Source of the DNA: JBAOHV01 sp037045265
GTDB taxonomy: Bacteria > Actinomycetota > Acidimicrobiia > Acidimicrobiales > Microtrichaceae
Assembly: GCA_037045265.1 (NCBI GenBank)
Contig: JBAOHV010000004.1
Coordinates: 248,001 to 312,000, forward strand
Length of the DNA stretch: 64,000 bases
Direction of reading: 5' to 3'
Positions 25,573 through 34,959 of this stretch are shown one piece after another. The notes beneath the pieces are model-generated. The model saw only the letters and a list, made by a program, of their open reading frames with translations, was not told where the DNA came from and ran no database searches. Every line of letters begins with the position of its first letter. The first letter of the stretch is position 1. The position numbers and the translations under genes were made by a program.

Positions 25573-26195
25573 CCGCCAGGGCCGAGGACGTCGATCACCG
25601 CGTCGAGCACCCTGTCGTGCACCTCGTCGACCGTTCCGGTCCCGTCGACCACGACCCAGGTGTCGGGCTCGTCCTCTGCCTGGGCACGGAAGCCGTCCGC
25701 GACCCTCCGGTGGAAGTCGACTCCTGCAGCCTCGATGCGGTCTCTGGCGCCGCCGGTGCGTCCCAACGCGACGTCCTCCGGGACGTCGAGCAGCACCACG
25801 ACGTCAGGCCAGAGACCTGCCGCGGCCCAGCCCGAGACGGCACGCACTATGTCCACATCGAGCCCGCGGCCGAATCCCTGGTATGCGATCGACGACCCGA
25901 TGAAGCGGTCACAGACGACGTCACGACCCGAGAACAGCGCCGGCTCGATCACCTCGGCCACGTGCTGGGCCCGGTCTGCGGCCATCATCAGCGCTTCGGC
26001 GCGGTCGTCGATCGGCGCGATCCCCCCGACCGCACCGCTGGACAAAAGCAGTTCCCGCAGCCGGGCCCCCAGCGCTGTCCCACCGGGCTGTCTGGTCAGA
26101 AGGGCTCCACGGGCATCGGCGAGCATCGTTGCCTGGGTCGACTTGCCACTGCCCTCGCCGCCCTCCAGGACGACGAACCGGCCTCGCTCAGTCAC
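25569..26195 (-). CDS. tmk: Thymidylate kinase
   Basis: 208 residues. It phosphorylates dTMP to dTDP. The P-loop is EGGEGSGKST at about 11-20, the DR(F/Y) motif is CDRFIGSSIAYQGFGRG near 94, and the lid region GRTGGARDRIEAAG is present. It starts inside the last bases of topA (8-base overlap) and runs into holB, so topA-tmk-holB is one transcription unit. Confidence 0.96.
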   Translation of the reverse strand: MTERGRFVVLEGGEGSGKSTQATMLADARGALLTRQPGGTALGARLRELLLSSGAVGGIAPIDDRAEALMMAADRAQHVAEVIEPALFSGRDVVCDRFIGSSIAYQGFGRGLDVDIVRAVSGWAAAGLWPDVVVLLDVPEDVALGRTGGARDRIEAAGVDFHRRVADGFRAQAEDEPDTWVVVDGTGTVDEVHDRVLDAVIDVLGPGG

Positions 26196-28995
26196 CCTGA
26201 CCCGAGGGGTTCTCGTCGCCAGGAGACGTCTCGGCTGGCGCCTTCGTGGCCGCTGCCTTCTTCTTGGCGGGGGCCTTCTTCTTGGCTGCCGCCTTCTTCT
26301 TGGCAGGAGCTTTCTTCTTCGCCGCCGCCTTCTTCTTGGCAGGAGCCTTCTTCTTCGCTGCCCGCTTCTTCGCCGGTCCGGCAGCGCGACGGATCTCGAG
26401 CAACTCCAGTGCCCGTTCCATCGTCAACTCCTCGACGGAATCGCCCTTGCGGAGACTCGCGTTGGTCTCGCCGTCGGTGACGTAGGGCCCGAAGCGGCCG
26501 TCCTTGATGACGATCGGCTTCTCGGTGTCGGGATCCGCACCCATCTCACGCAGCGGGCCCTTCGGTGCCGCTTGCCCACGGCGACGCTTCGGCTCGGCGA
26601 AGAGCCGTACCGCCTCGTCCAGATCGACGGTGAGGATCTGCGGCTCGGCTTCGAGCGAACGGCTGTCGGTGCCCTTCTTCAGGTACGGACCGAACTTGCC
26701 GTTGAGCGCCAGGATCATCTCGCCGTCGTCGGGGTGGGCACCGACCTCGCGTGGTAGCGCCAACAGCGGCATGACCGACTCGAGCGTGACTGTCGCCGGA
26801 TCCATGTCCTTGAACAGGCTGGCGGTGCGCGGCTTGAACCCGGTCTCGTCGTCGTGGACGCCCTCCTGGACGTACGGTCCGAACCGTCCCGCCTTGAGGT
26901 GGACCTCGAGCCCCGTCTCGGGATGAACTCCGAGCAGCCGATCGCCCGACGGGGCGTCGAGCAGCTCGAGCACTCGTTGCGGGGTCAGCTCGTCAGGTGG
27001 GAGGTCTTCGGGGATGGAGGCCCGCTGCTGCTCGTCACCCTCACCGCGCTCCAGGTAGGGGCCGTACCGTCCGACCCGCGCTACGACGGGTGCACCGCCG
27101 TCCGCTGCCGGACCCAGCGGGATCGAGTTGACCTCGCGGGCGTCGATCTCGCCCAGGTTTCCGTCGACCAGGCGCTTCAGGCCGAGCCCGTCGACCTCTC
27201 CGTTGGAGTCGGAGACCCCGAAGTAGAACTTCGCCAGCCACGGCTCCATGTGGGCCGACCCGGAGGCGATGTCGTCGAGCTCCTCCTCCATCCGGGCCGT
27301 GAACGCGAAGTCCACGAGGGCCGGGAAGTGCTGTTCGAGCAGTGAGATCACCGCGAACGCGGTGAAGCTCGGCACCAGTGCGCTGCCCTTCTTCCAGACG
27401 TAGCCGCGGTCCTGGATGGTGTTGATGATCGACGCGTAGGTGGATGGGCGGCCGACTCCGAGCTCCTCGAGCCGTTTGACCAGCGAGGCCTCGGTATAGC
27501 GGGCAGGTGGCTGGGTCTCGTGCCCTACGGCGTCCAGCTCGTCGGCGAGGATGCTGTCGCCTTCGGCCATCACCGGCAGCACACGCTCCTGGTCCTCGAG
27601 CGCCTCGTCGGGATCGTCGGACCCCTCGACGTATGCCCGCAGGAACCCCGGGAACAGGATCGTGCGACCGGATGCCGCGAACACCGCCTCACGGTCGTCG
27701 GCGCTCGTCACGACCAAGCGCACATGCACCGACTCCCCGCGGGCGTCGGTCATCTGCGATGCGACGGTGCGCTGCCAGATCAGTTCGTAGAGGCGGAGCT
27801 CGGAGCTGTTCAGCTGGCCGGCGACCTGGTCGGGTGTGCGGAACACATCGCCCGCGGGCCTGATCGCCTCGTGAGCCTCCTGAGCGTTCTTCGCCTTGCT
27901 CGTATAGCGGCGGGGAGCGTCGGGCAGGTAGTCGTCGCCGTACTTCTCACGGATCTGGGTCCGCGCCGCGTTGAGCGCCGTGTCGGACAGCGTGACGGAG
28001 TCGGTCCTCATGTAGGTGATGAAGCCGTTCTCGTACAGCCTCTGTGCTGTCGACATCGTCTGGGAGGAAGACATGCGCAGCTTCCGGCCGGCCTCCTGCT
28101 GCAGGGTCGACGTCATGAACGGCGGGGCGGGACGTCGGGTGTACGGCTTGGACTCGACGGAACGGACGCTCAGTGGCCTTTCTGCCACGCCCTGTCGAAC
28201 GGCCTCGGCCGCGTCGCGGTCCAACAGCAGGACTCCCGCTGCTGCCGCCGAGTCCGCCATGCGGCCGTCCTGACCGAAGTCCTTGCCGGTCGCCAGGCGC
28301 TGACCGTCGAGCTCGACGAGCGTCGCGGGGAACTGCGTCTGGTCCTTGTCGGTGTCGGCGTGGCGCAGCTGCGCCTGCAGGTCCCACCACGAGGCTGCCA
28401 CGAACGCCATGCGTTCACGCTCTCGCTGCACGACGATCCGGGTCGCGACCGACTGGACCCGGCCCGCGGACAGCCTCGGCATGACCTTCTTCCACAGGAC
28501 GGGGCTGACCTCGTAGCCGTAGAGACGATCGAGGATGCGCCGGGTCTCCTGGGCGTCCACGAGCCGGCGATCCAGCTCACGGGGGTTCTCGATCGCATGC
28601 TGTATCGCCGCGGGTGTGATCTCGTGGAAGACCATCCTCTTCACGGGAACACGGGGGTTGAGCACCTCGAGCAGATGCCACGCGATCGCCTCGCCCTCGC
28701 GATCCTCATCTGTCGCCAGGTAGAGCTCGTCGGCGTCCTTCAGCAGGGCCTTGAGGCGACGGACCTGGTCCTTCTTGTCGGGGCTGACCACGTACAACGG
28801 CTTGAAGTGGTTCTCGGTGTCCACACCCAGCCGTGCCCACGCCTCGCCCTTGTACTCCTTGGGCACGTCGGCGGCGTTGCGCGGCAGGTCCCGGATGTGA
28901 CCGATGGACGACTCGACCTGGTAGCCGTCCCCCAGGAAACGGGAGATGGTGCGCGCCTTGGCCGGCGACTCGACGATGACGAGGGGACTGCTCAT
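26188..28995 (-). CDS. topA: DNA topoisomerase I with lysine-rich tail
   Basis: 935 residues from ATG 28995. It relaxes negative supercoils by cutting one strand. Features are the Toprim start PLVIVESPAKARTI, DEDREGEAIAWHLLE with its acidic metal site, the active-site Tyr in NGFITYMRTDSVTLSD, and RYTEASLVKRLEELGVGRPSTYASI. The C-terminal half has repeated (R/K)FGPY units in place of zinc fingers. The tail from about residue 880 alternates AKKKAPAKKKAA, as in other actinobacterial TopA proteins, where it aids processivity. A start further upstream is open in frame but has no family similarity. Confidence 0.97.
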   Translation of the reverse strand: MSSPLVIVESPAKARTISRFLGDGYQVESSIGHIRDLPRNAADVPKEYKGEAWARLGVDTENHFKPLYVVSPDKKDQVRRLKALLKDADELYLATDEDREGEAIAWHLLEVLNPRVPVKRMVFHEITPAAIQHAIENPRELDRRLVDAQETRRILDRLYGYEVSPVLWKKVMPRLSAGRVQSVATRIVVQRERERMAFVAASWWDLQAQLRHADTDKDQTQFPATLVELDGQRLATGKDFGQDGRMADSAAAAGVLLLDRDAAEAVRQGVAERPLSVRSVESKPYTRRPAPPFMTSTLQQEAGRKLRMSSSQTMSTAQRLYENGFITYMRTDSVTLSDTALNAARTQIREKYGDDYLPDAPRRYTSKAKNAQEAHEAIRPAGDVFRTPDQVAGQLNSSELRLYELIWQRTVASQMTDARGESVHVRLVVTSADDREAVFAASGRTILFPGFLRAYVEGSDDPDEALEDQERVLPVMAEGDSILADELDAVGHETQPPARYTEASLVKRLEELGVGRPSTYASIINTIQDRGYVWKKGSALVPSFTAFAVISLLEQHFPALVDFAFTARMEEELDDIASGSAHMEPWLAKFYFGVSDSNGEVDGLGLKRLVDGNLGEIDAREVNSIPLGPAADGGAPVVARVGRYGPYLERGEGDEQQRASIPEDLPPDELTPQRVLELLDAPSGDRLLGVHPETGLEVHLKAGRFGPYVQEGVHDDETGFKPRTASLFKDMDPATVTLESVMPLLALPREVGAHPDDGEMILALNGKFGPYLKKGTDSRSLEAEPQILTVDLDEAVRLFAEPKRRRGQAAPKGPLREMGADPDTEKPIVIKDGRFGPYVTDGETNASLRKGDSVEELTMERALELLEIRRAAGPAKKRAAKKKAPAKKKAAAKKKAPAKKKAAAKKKAPAKKKAAATKAPAETSPGDENPSGQGD
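26246..26376 (-). repeat. Imperfect tandem repeat encoding the TopA lysine tail
   Basis: Runs of about 18 and 36 bp (units like GCCTTCTTCTTGGCAGGAGC on the plus strand) repeat six or seven times with small changes. They encode A-K-K-K-A(P/A) units. Repeat number could vary by slippage without breaking the frame if units are multiples of three. Confidence 0.85.
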
Positions 28996-29132
28996 TGAGG
29001 GAACAGCTAATGAACCTTTCCGGGAAGTTGTCAACACCGTTCCTCGTCGACAGGCGGGGCCGCGCCACCCCGTCGAGTCCTTCCATTGGCACTTCGGCAC
29101 ACGTCGCGGGCACCGGCGATAGCGTCGCCACC

Positions 29133-30347
29133 ATGAGCTACGAACCGAGCCAGCGGGGCGCCGAGCTGCGCGAGAACCTCCTCGACTTCATGGACTCCCA
29201 CGTCCTTCCGGCCGAGTCGGTCTACGACGAGCAGATGTCCGAGCTGGGCGATGACCACGCTCACCCGCAGATCGTCGAGGACCTGAAGGCCGAAGCTCGT
29301 CGACGCGGACTGTGGAACCTCTTCATGCCCCACACGACCGAGTGGACCCCTGAACCGGTGAGCAACCTCGACTACGCGCATCTGGCCGAGATCTCGGGTC
29401 GGGCAGTGCACCTGGCGCCCGAGGCCATGAACTGCGCCGCCCCGGACACGGGCAACATGGAGGTTCTGACGCTGTTCGGCACGCCCGAGCAGAAGGAGCA
29501 GTGGCTCGTTCCGCTGCTCGAGGGCGAGATCCGCTCGGCGTTCGCCATGACCGAGCCCGACGTCGCATCGTCGGACGCGACGAACATCCAGATGTCTATC
29601 GATCGCGACGGCGACGAGTACGTTCTCAACGGCCGCAAGTGGTGGACGTCCGGTGCTGCCTCGGACCGCTGCAAGATCATGATCGTCATGGGCAAGACAG
29701 ACCCTGACGCGGCGCGCCACGTCCAGCAGTCGATGATCCTGGTCCCCATGGACACACCGGGGGTCACCCGTGTCCGTGACTTGCCTGTGTTCGGCTACCA
29801 GGACCGCGAAGGCCACGCCGAGATGTCCTTCGACGACGTCCGTGTGCCGGCGAGCAACCTGATCGGACAGGAAGGCGGCGGGTTCGCGATCGCCCAGGCA
29901 CGCCTGGGCCCCGGACGCATCCACCACTGCATGCGCTGCATCGGAATCGCCGAACGGGCACTCGAACTGATGTGTCGCCGCGTCACCGAGCGGATCGCCT
30001 TCGGTCGGCCGCTGGCCGACCAGGGTGTGATCCGGGAGTGGATCGCAGACTCACGCATCGAGATCGAACAGGCCCGCCTGCTCACCCTGAAGGCTGCACA
30101 CCTGATGGACACCGTCGGGGCCAAGGGGGCGGCCGTCGAGATATCGGCGATAAAGGTGGTGGCGCCCAACACAGCTCTGCGCGTCGTCGACCGAGCGATT
30201 CAGGCCCACGGCGGTGGCGGCGTCTCCGACGACTTCCCCCTCGCCCGGATGTACGCGGGACTGCGCACGCTGCGCTTCGCCGACGGGCCCGACGAGGTGC
30301 ACCGTCGTCAGATCGCCCGGACCGAGCTCGCCCGCTACACGGGCTGA
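29133..30347 (+). CDS. Acyl-CoA dehydrogenase family protein
   Basis: 404 residues from ATG 29133. It is an FAD-dependent alpha,beta-dehydrogenase for CoA thioesters. Signatures are SAFAMTEPDVASSDATN (about 132-148), NGRKWWTSGAAS, DVRVPASNLIGQEGGGFAIAQARLGPGR, the ERIAFGRPLADQGVI segment and a C-terminal AHGGGGVSDDFPLARMY. Sequence around VHRRQIARTELARY fits the long-chain ACAD10/11-like subgroup. The start is close to the divergent topA, with a 137-bp promoter gap. The acyl substrate cannot be told. Confidence 0.93.
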   Translation: MSYEPSQRGAELRENLLDFMDSHVLPAESVYDEQMSELGDDHAHPQIVEDLKAEARRRGLWNLFMPHTTEWTPEPVSNLDYAHLAEISGRAVHLAPEAMNCAAPDTGNMEVLTLFGTPEQKEQWLVPLLEGEIRSAFAMTEPDVASSDATNIQMSIDRDGDEYVLNGRKWWTSGAASDRCKIMIVMGKTDPDAARHVQQSMILVPMDTPGVTRVRDLPVFGYQDREGHAEMSFDDVRVPASNLIGQEGGGFAIAQARLGPGRIHHCMRCIGIAERALELMCRRVTERIAFGRPLADQGVIREWIADSRIEIEQARLLTLKAAHLMDTVGAKGAAVEISAIKVVAPNTALRVVDRAIQAHGGGGVSDDFPLARMYAGLRTLRFADGPDEVHRRQIARTELARYTG

Positions 30348-30398
30348 GCCACCTGGTCCTGCGACCTTCGGCCGGGGGGCGCATGCCACAGGTGAGGA

Positions 30399-30725
30399 TC
30401 ACAGAAGAGAGAGGTCGGCCACCGAGTCGACGACGGCGACGATCCGGTCGACGCCCGACTCTGTGAACAGATCCCGCGGACGTCCGGGAGGACAGACCAC
30501 CGCGAAGGTCGCCCCACGGCGTGACGAACGCAGCGCCGCGGCGATCACCACGCCGAACGCGAGCGGGTCGAAAAGGTCGGCATCGCCCAGGTCGAGCGCC
30601 ACGAGGGTTCCGTCCGTGCGATCCAGTTCGGTTCGCAGTGCCGGCATGGTCGCCAGGTCGACCTCGCCGATGACTCGCACCACTTCCCATTCGCCCGAGC
30701 GCACAGTGCGGGCATCGAACAGCAT
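30399..30725 (-). CDS. STAS-domain (anti-sigma antagonist-like) protein without the phospho-serine
   Basis: 108 residues. The STAS fold is clear: EVVRVIGEVDLATMPALRTEL then LVALDLGDADLFDPLAFGVVIAAALR. In SpoIIAA-type antagonists the loop reads D-S-(S/T)-G and the Ser is phosphorylated by an anti-sigma kinase. Here it is D-P-L-A, so the switch residue is missing. It may bind a kinase or phosphatase constitutively or have another role. It is convergent with the dehydrogenase gene and divergent from the helicase. Confidence 0.78.
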   Translation of the reverse strand: MLFDARTVRSGEWEVVRVIGEVDLATMPALRTELDRTDGTLVALDLGDADLFDPLAFGVVIAAALRSSRRGATFAVVCPPGRPRDLFTESGVDRIVAVVDSVADLSLL

Positions 30726-30782
30726 CCTCCGAGGTTAGAGCTGACGCCTCGCTGTCACAGCAGTCCCGTACGGTTGGTCCCG

Positions 30783-33099
30783 ATGACCGACCTGGCGCTC
30801 GCTCCGCCGGACCTCCACCCCGACGACCCGATCCGCTCGGAGAACCTGATCCGGTCGGAGGACCTGATCCGGTCTCTGTTGGATCAGCTCGCCGATGACC
30901 CGCGCCTGGCACACGTTCGTCGGCTTCCGGCGCGGCACGGCCCTTCACGCCGACCTGTCCCGGCCCCTGCCCTCCGAGGTCTCCCGCCGGATCCCGCATT
31001 CCCAGCTCTGGGCACATCAGGCCCGAGCGATCGACCTGGCACGCGACGGCCAGTCGTTCGCTCTGGCCAGCGGCACTGCTTCAGGCAAGTCGCTCACCTA
31101 CCAGGTACCCATCGCCGAAGCCGCTCTCGACGGCGCCGCCTCACTGCTGATCTACCCGACCAAGGCGCTGGCACAGGATCAGCTGCTCTCGTTCGGGGCA
31201 TGGGACCTTCCCGAGATGGTCGCGGCCACCTACGACGGCGACTGCGGACCCGAGGAACGTCTGTGGGTGCGAGAACACGCGAACGTGCTCCTCACGAACC
31301 CCGAGATGCTTCATCTGGGGATCCTTGCCAACCACCAGCGCTGGGCACGGGTGCTCCGGTCGCTCCGGTTCGTCGTGGTCGACGAACTGCACCTGCTGCG
31401 GGGGGTGTTCGGCACCCACGTCGCCCAGGTGCTGCGCCGGTTGCGCCGCCTGGTTCGTCACTACGGAGGCACCGAGCCCACGTTCGTGTTCACGTCCGCG
31501 ACGATCGGCGACGCAGACGTCCTCGCTGGCCAGCTCTGTGGCCTACCGGTCGTGGGGATCACCGGCGACGACGCCCCCACGGGGGATCGTGACGTGGCCC
31601 TGTGGCAACCACGAACCGACGACGGCCAGCACTGGTCGGTGCACGGCGAGGCCGCTCGACTGGCAGAGAAGCTCATCGATGCAGGTCTCCGGACCCTCGT
31701 GTTCTGCGCATCACGGCGTGGTACCGAGCTCGTGGCCGAGGACCTGCGCAGGTCCCTGCCGGCAGAGCTGTCCGATTCCATCCGCTCCTACCGTGCCGGG
31801 TACCTGGCGTCGGAACGCCGGGAGATCGAGGCCGACCTTTTCAGCGGCCGCCTGCGAGGCGTCGTGGCGACCAACGCGCTCGAGCTCGGCGTCGACATCG
31901 GCGACCTCGACGCGGTCGTGCTCTGCGGCTTCCCGGGCACGATCGCGTCCTTCTGGCAACAGGTCGGTCGCTGCGGTCGCTCGGAACGCCCGAGCCTGGC
32001 GGTTCTCGTCGTGGGCGAGGACCAGCTCGACCAGTGGATGGTCAGGAACCCGGACCAGCTGTTCGATCGTTCACCCGAGCCGGCCGTCATCAACCTGGAC
32101 AACCCCCACGTCTACACGCCACACCTGGGGTGCGCCGCGCATGAAGTACCCCTGCGCCACACAGACCTGGACTTCTGGCCGGAACAACTCGACGAGGGCG
32201 TCCGCACTCTCGTGATCGGCGAGCGCGCTGCCGTCAGGCGTCGGAGGGGTGGGCCGGCGGTCGTCTGGAGCGGTCGCGGGCTGCCGGCGCCGACGATCGG
32301 GCTGCGGTCCGCGTCTCGGGGCGAGTACCGCATCGTCGACCCCGCCGGCAGGACCATCGGCACGGTCGATGAGGCACGGGTGAGCACCACCGTGCACACC
32401 GGCGCCATCTACCTGCACCAGGGCCGCTCCTGGCAGGTGGTCGACCTCGACGACGCCGACCGTGTGGCCCACGTGGAGCCGTCGAGCGGCGAGCACTACA
32501 CGCAGCCGCGCAGCCAGAGCGCGATCCGACTCCTGGAGGTGGACCGCACCCGCCGCGTCGGCTCCTCGACCCTCCGGCTGGGCTCGGTCGAGGTGACCAC
32601 TGTGGTGACGGGCTACCGGCTCAGGAGCACCGTCAGCCACGAGCTGCTCGGGTCACACGCCGTCGAGCGCCCACCGACGCATCTGTCCACCCGGGCGATC
32701 TGGTACACGTTCGACGAGGACACCCTCGAGCGTGCTGATGTGGGTCCGGAGGTTCTCCCAGGCACCCTCCACGCGGCCGAGCACGCCGGTATCGGCATCC
32801 TTCCGCTGTTCACCATCTGTGATCGCTGGGACGTCGGTGGTGTCTCCACGCCATGGCTGCCCGAGACGGGTGCTCCCACCGTCGTGATCCACGACGCTCA
32901 TCCGGGTGGGGCAGGGATCGCCGAGCTCGCCTACGACGCAGCGGACCGGCACCTTCCGGCGACGCTGGCGGTGGTGGCCGAATGCTCGTGCAGCTCCGGA
33001 TGCCCGAGCTGTGTGCAATCACCGAAGTGCGGCAACAACAACGAGCCGCTCGACAAGCAAGGCGCCGCCCGACTTCTACGGGCCACGCTGGACGCCTGA
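30783..33099 (+). CDS. MrfA/YprA-like DEAD/DEAH-box helicase with C-terminal DUF1998, one apparent +1 frameshift
   Basis: About 772 residues after joining frames near 30925-30945. The first frame starts MTDLALAPPDLHPDD with a six-residue repeat (IRSENL, IRSEDL, IRSLLD). The main frame has P-loop LASGTASGKSLTYQ, VVDELHLLRG as DE-x-H box, FTSATIGDAD, TNALELGVDIGDLDAVVL and QQVGRCGRSER. The C-terminus holds four Cys in CSCSSGCPSCVQSPKCGN, the DUF1998 zinc site. Bacillus MrfA repairs mitomycin-type DNA damage; a repair role here is inference. The GTG/ATG starts further downstream would lose the N-terminal domain. Confidence 0.88.
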
Positions 33100-33120
33100 T
33101 CCCGGGTCGACCGACCTCGG

Positions 33121-33498
33121 TCATCGCTCCACGAGCACGGTCACACGCTCCCTCACCTCCATGTCGCCGATCAGGCGTCCGACGACAGCGACCCGGGTCG
33201 GGCGTAGGCGGACCTCGACGGTCACGAACCCACCCGGCCGCAGATCACCGCTCAGACGTACGTTCACCCGTTCCGTCCCCGGCCGGGTGAGCGCCGCTGT
33301 GGCAGCTCTGTGCGACGGCTCGACGATCACCGCTCTACCCGCCACGCGGGCAGCGTGCACCGCAACCAGCTGGTCACGGGCGACGAGGCCCGTCTGCACG
33401 ACAGTGAGCAACAGCAGCACCACGACCGGCAGGAGCAGCGCCAGCTCGACCGACGCCTGCCCCTGCTCGCTGCAGGGGCACCGGCGACCCCGTCGCAC
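33121..33498 (-). CDS. tadE: TadE/TadG-like pseudopilin
   Basis: 125 residues. After a basic leader comes SEQGQASVELALLLPVVVLLLLTVV, the TadE signature with Glu at position +5 after the cleavage point and one hydrophobic helix. A short extracytoplasmic domain follows. TadE-type minor pilins are needed for Flp pilus assembly. It is the last gene in the Tad operon; its GTG start follows the DUF4244 gene stop directly. Confidence 0.85.
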   Translation of the reverse strand: MRRGRRCPCSEQGQASVELALLLPVVVLLLLTVVQTGLVARDQLVAVHAARVAGRAVIVEPSHRAATAALTRPGTERVNVRLSGDLRPGGFVTVEVRLRPTRVAVVGRLIGDMEVRERVTVLVER

Positions 33499-33732
33499 TC
33501 AGCCCGCCTGCTGGAGGATCTGACCTATGACCGTGTCGAACAGTCGACCGATCATCCCGGTGCGCGTGACCCAAGCGACGACAGCAAGGGCGACGGCCGC
33601 CGCGCCGAGGAGGACCAGCGCGTACTCGACGGTTCCCTGTCCGCGTTCATCGAAGAAGCGTCTGCTCGGACGACCGCGCCCGGTATCGGGATCGAAGGAT
33701 GGGGACCGGTGGTTGGTCGTGGTGGTGGGCAT
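33499..33732 (-). CDS. Flp-like major pilin, DUF4244 type
   Basis: 77 residues. A charged leader ends at RRFFDERGQGTVEYALVLLGAAAVALAVVAWV, matching the actinobacterial DUF4244 pilin family: cleavage before GQGTVEYA and a Glu at +5 within one hydrophobic helix. It probably forms the main Flp-type pilus fibre. It lies between the membrane platform genes and the TadE gene. Confidence 0.87.
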   Translation of the reverse strand: MPTTTTNHRSPSFDPDTGRGRPSRRFFDERGQGTVEYALVLLGAAAVALAVVAWVTRTGMIGRLFDTVIGQILQQAG

Positions 33733-33769
33733 GGGGCTCCTCGGAGATCGCTCGGTGGTTGGTGGACCA

Positions 33770-34396
33770 TCAGGTCGAGGCCGGCACGAGACCGGTACGG
33801 GCGACGCTCAACAGCACCGGCACGATCGTGAGCAGCACGAAGGCGGGCAGGACCAACAGGACCAGCGGAACGAGCATCGTGATCGGCAGGCGGCGAACCC
33901 TCGCCTGGGTCCTCCTGCGACGCCGTGTTCGTTCGGAGTCACCGAGACGTTGCAGCGCCGGAATGACCGGCGTGCCCGACCGCACCCCGGCGGCGAGAGT
34001 CACGAACAACGCGCGTACCCCCGGGTCGCCGTCGGACGATCCCTCACCCAGCGCCTCGAGCAGTCCCGCCCCCCTGGACACGTCGCCGACCGTGGCGGAA
34101 ACCCTCCGCGCCACCGGACCCCTCCCGGCGACCGGATCAACGACGACCAGAGCGCTGTGGACCGAGTGCCCCGCGCTCAGCGCCACCTGCAGAAGGTCGA
34201 CCACCCGGGTCAGGTCTGAGTCGCGGTCGACGGCGCGTTCGCGTCGCGACGACCTCCGACCGGCCGAACGACTCGGCCGCCTCCGACGCGGTTCTCGGCC
34301 GGGAGCGACGAAGCGCCGCCACGGCCAGGGCCCCACCGGACGCAACACCTCCCACGTTGCGGCCGCACCCACGAGCGACAGGACCCACCCGCTCAT
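33770..34396 (-). CDS. tadC: TadC-like pilus assembly membrane protein
   Basis: 208 residues from ATG 34396, overlapping the tadB stop (ATGA). The T2SSF/GspF domain is seen as LTRVVDLLQVALSAGHSVHSAL, GAGLLEALGEG and a C-terminal pair of helices LPITMLVPLVLLVLPAFVLLTIVPVLLS. It forms the inner-membrane platform with TadB. It is shorter than proteobacterial TadC, as is usual in actinobacteria. Confidence 0.87.
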   Translation of the reverse strand: MSGWVLSLVGAAATWEVLRPVGPWPWRRFVAPGREPRRRRPSRSAGRRSSRRERAVDRDSDLTRVVDLLQVALSAGHSVHSALVVVDPVAGRGPVARRVSATVGDVSRGAGLLEALGEGSSDGDPGVRALFVTLAAGVRSGTPVIPALQRLGDSERTRRRRRTQARVRRLPITMLVPLVLLVLPAFVLLTIVPVLLSVARTGLVPAST

Positions 34397-34959
34397 CGCA
34401 GTGCCCGGCGGACGAGACGACGCATGGCCAGAGCACCCGACAGGTCCATGGCCACTCCCAGCGTCAGGCATGCCCAGCCAGGTGGGGTGAGGAACAGCGT
34501 CCTCGCCACCGCCGTGTCGATGAGACAGAAGGCAGCTGCTCCGAACACCGGCAGGACCACCAGGGTCGTGGCGCTGGAGGTCGCCTGAGCGGCCAGGGCC
34601 CGAGCCTCGTCCGCCGCGTCGATCCGATCCGCTGCGGTCATGCAGACGGCGTCGAACGCCGCCGCCAGGTCTCCACCGTGGCCGTCGGAGGCTCTGACCG
34701 CCACGGACAGCAGCTCCACCTCCTCGACTGCACTCTCCGATGCCCACTCGTCGAACGCATCGGCGATGGGCACACCACGAGTGACCGCTGAGCCGACCCG
34801 TCGCAGCTCCACACCGAGTGGATCGCCCAGGGTGACACCGGCGTCGGCCACCGCCTCCGACAGCGTCATTCCGGAGCCGAGCGACCGGGCGAGCACGCCC
34901 GCGACCGCGGGCACCTGCGCACGGGCCTCGAGCGACCTCCGCCCCGCTCGCGATCTCAC
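34393..34959 (-). CDS. tadB: TadB-like pilus assembly membrane protein
   Basis: 188 residues. The T2SSF core reads VAGVLARSLGSGMTLSEAVADAG and DEWASESAVEEVELLSVAVRASDGHGGDLAAAF, followed by two C-terminal hydrophobic helices. It is the partner of TadC in the platform driven by the TadA ATPase. Its start overlaps the tadA stop and its stop overlaps the tadC start. Confidence 0.87.
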   Translation of the reverse strand: MRSRAGRRSLEARAQVPAVAGVLARSLGSGMTLSEAVADAGVTLGDPLGVELRRVGSAVTRGVPIADAFDEWASESAVEEVELLSVAVRASDGHGGDLAAAFDAVCMTAADRIDAADEARALAAQATSSATTLVVLPVFGAAAFCLIDTAVARTLFLTPPGWACLTLGVAMDLSGALAMRRLVRRALR

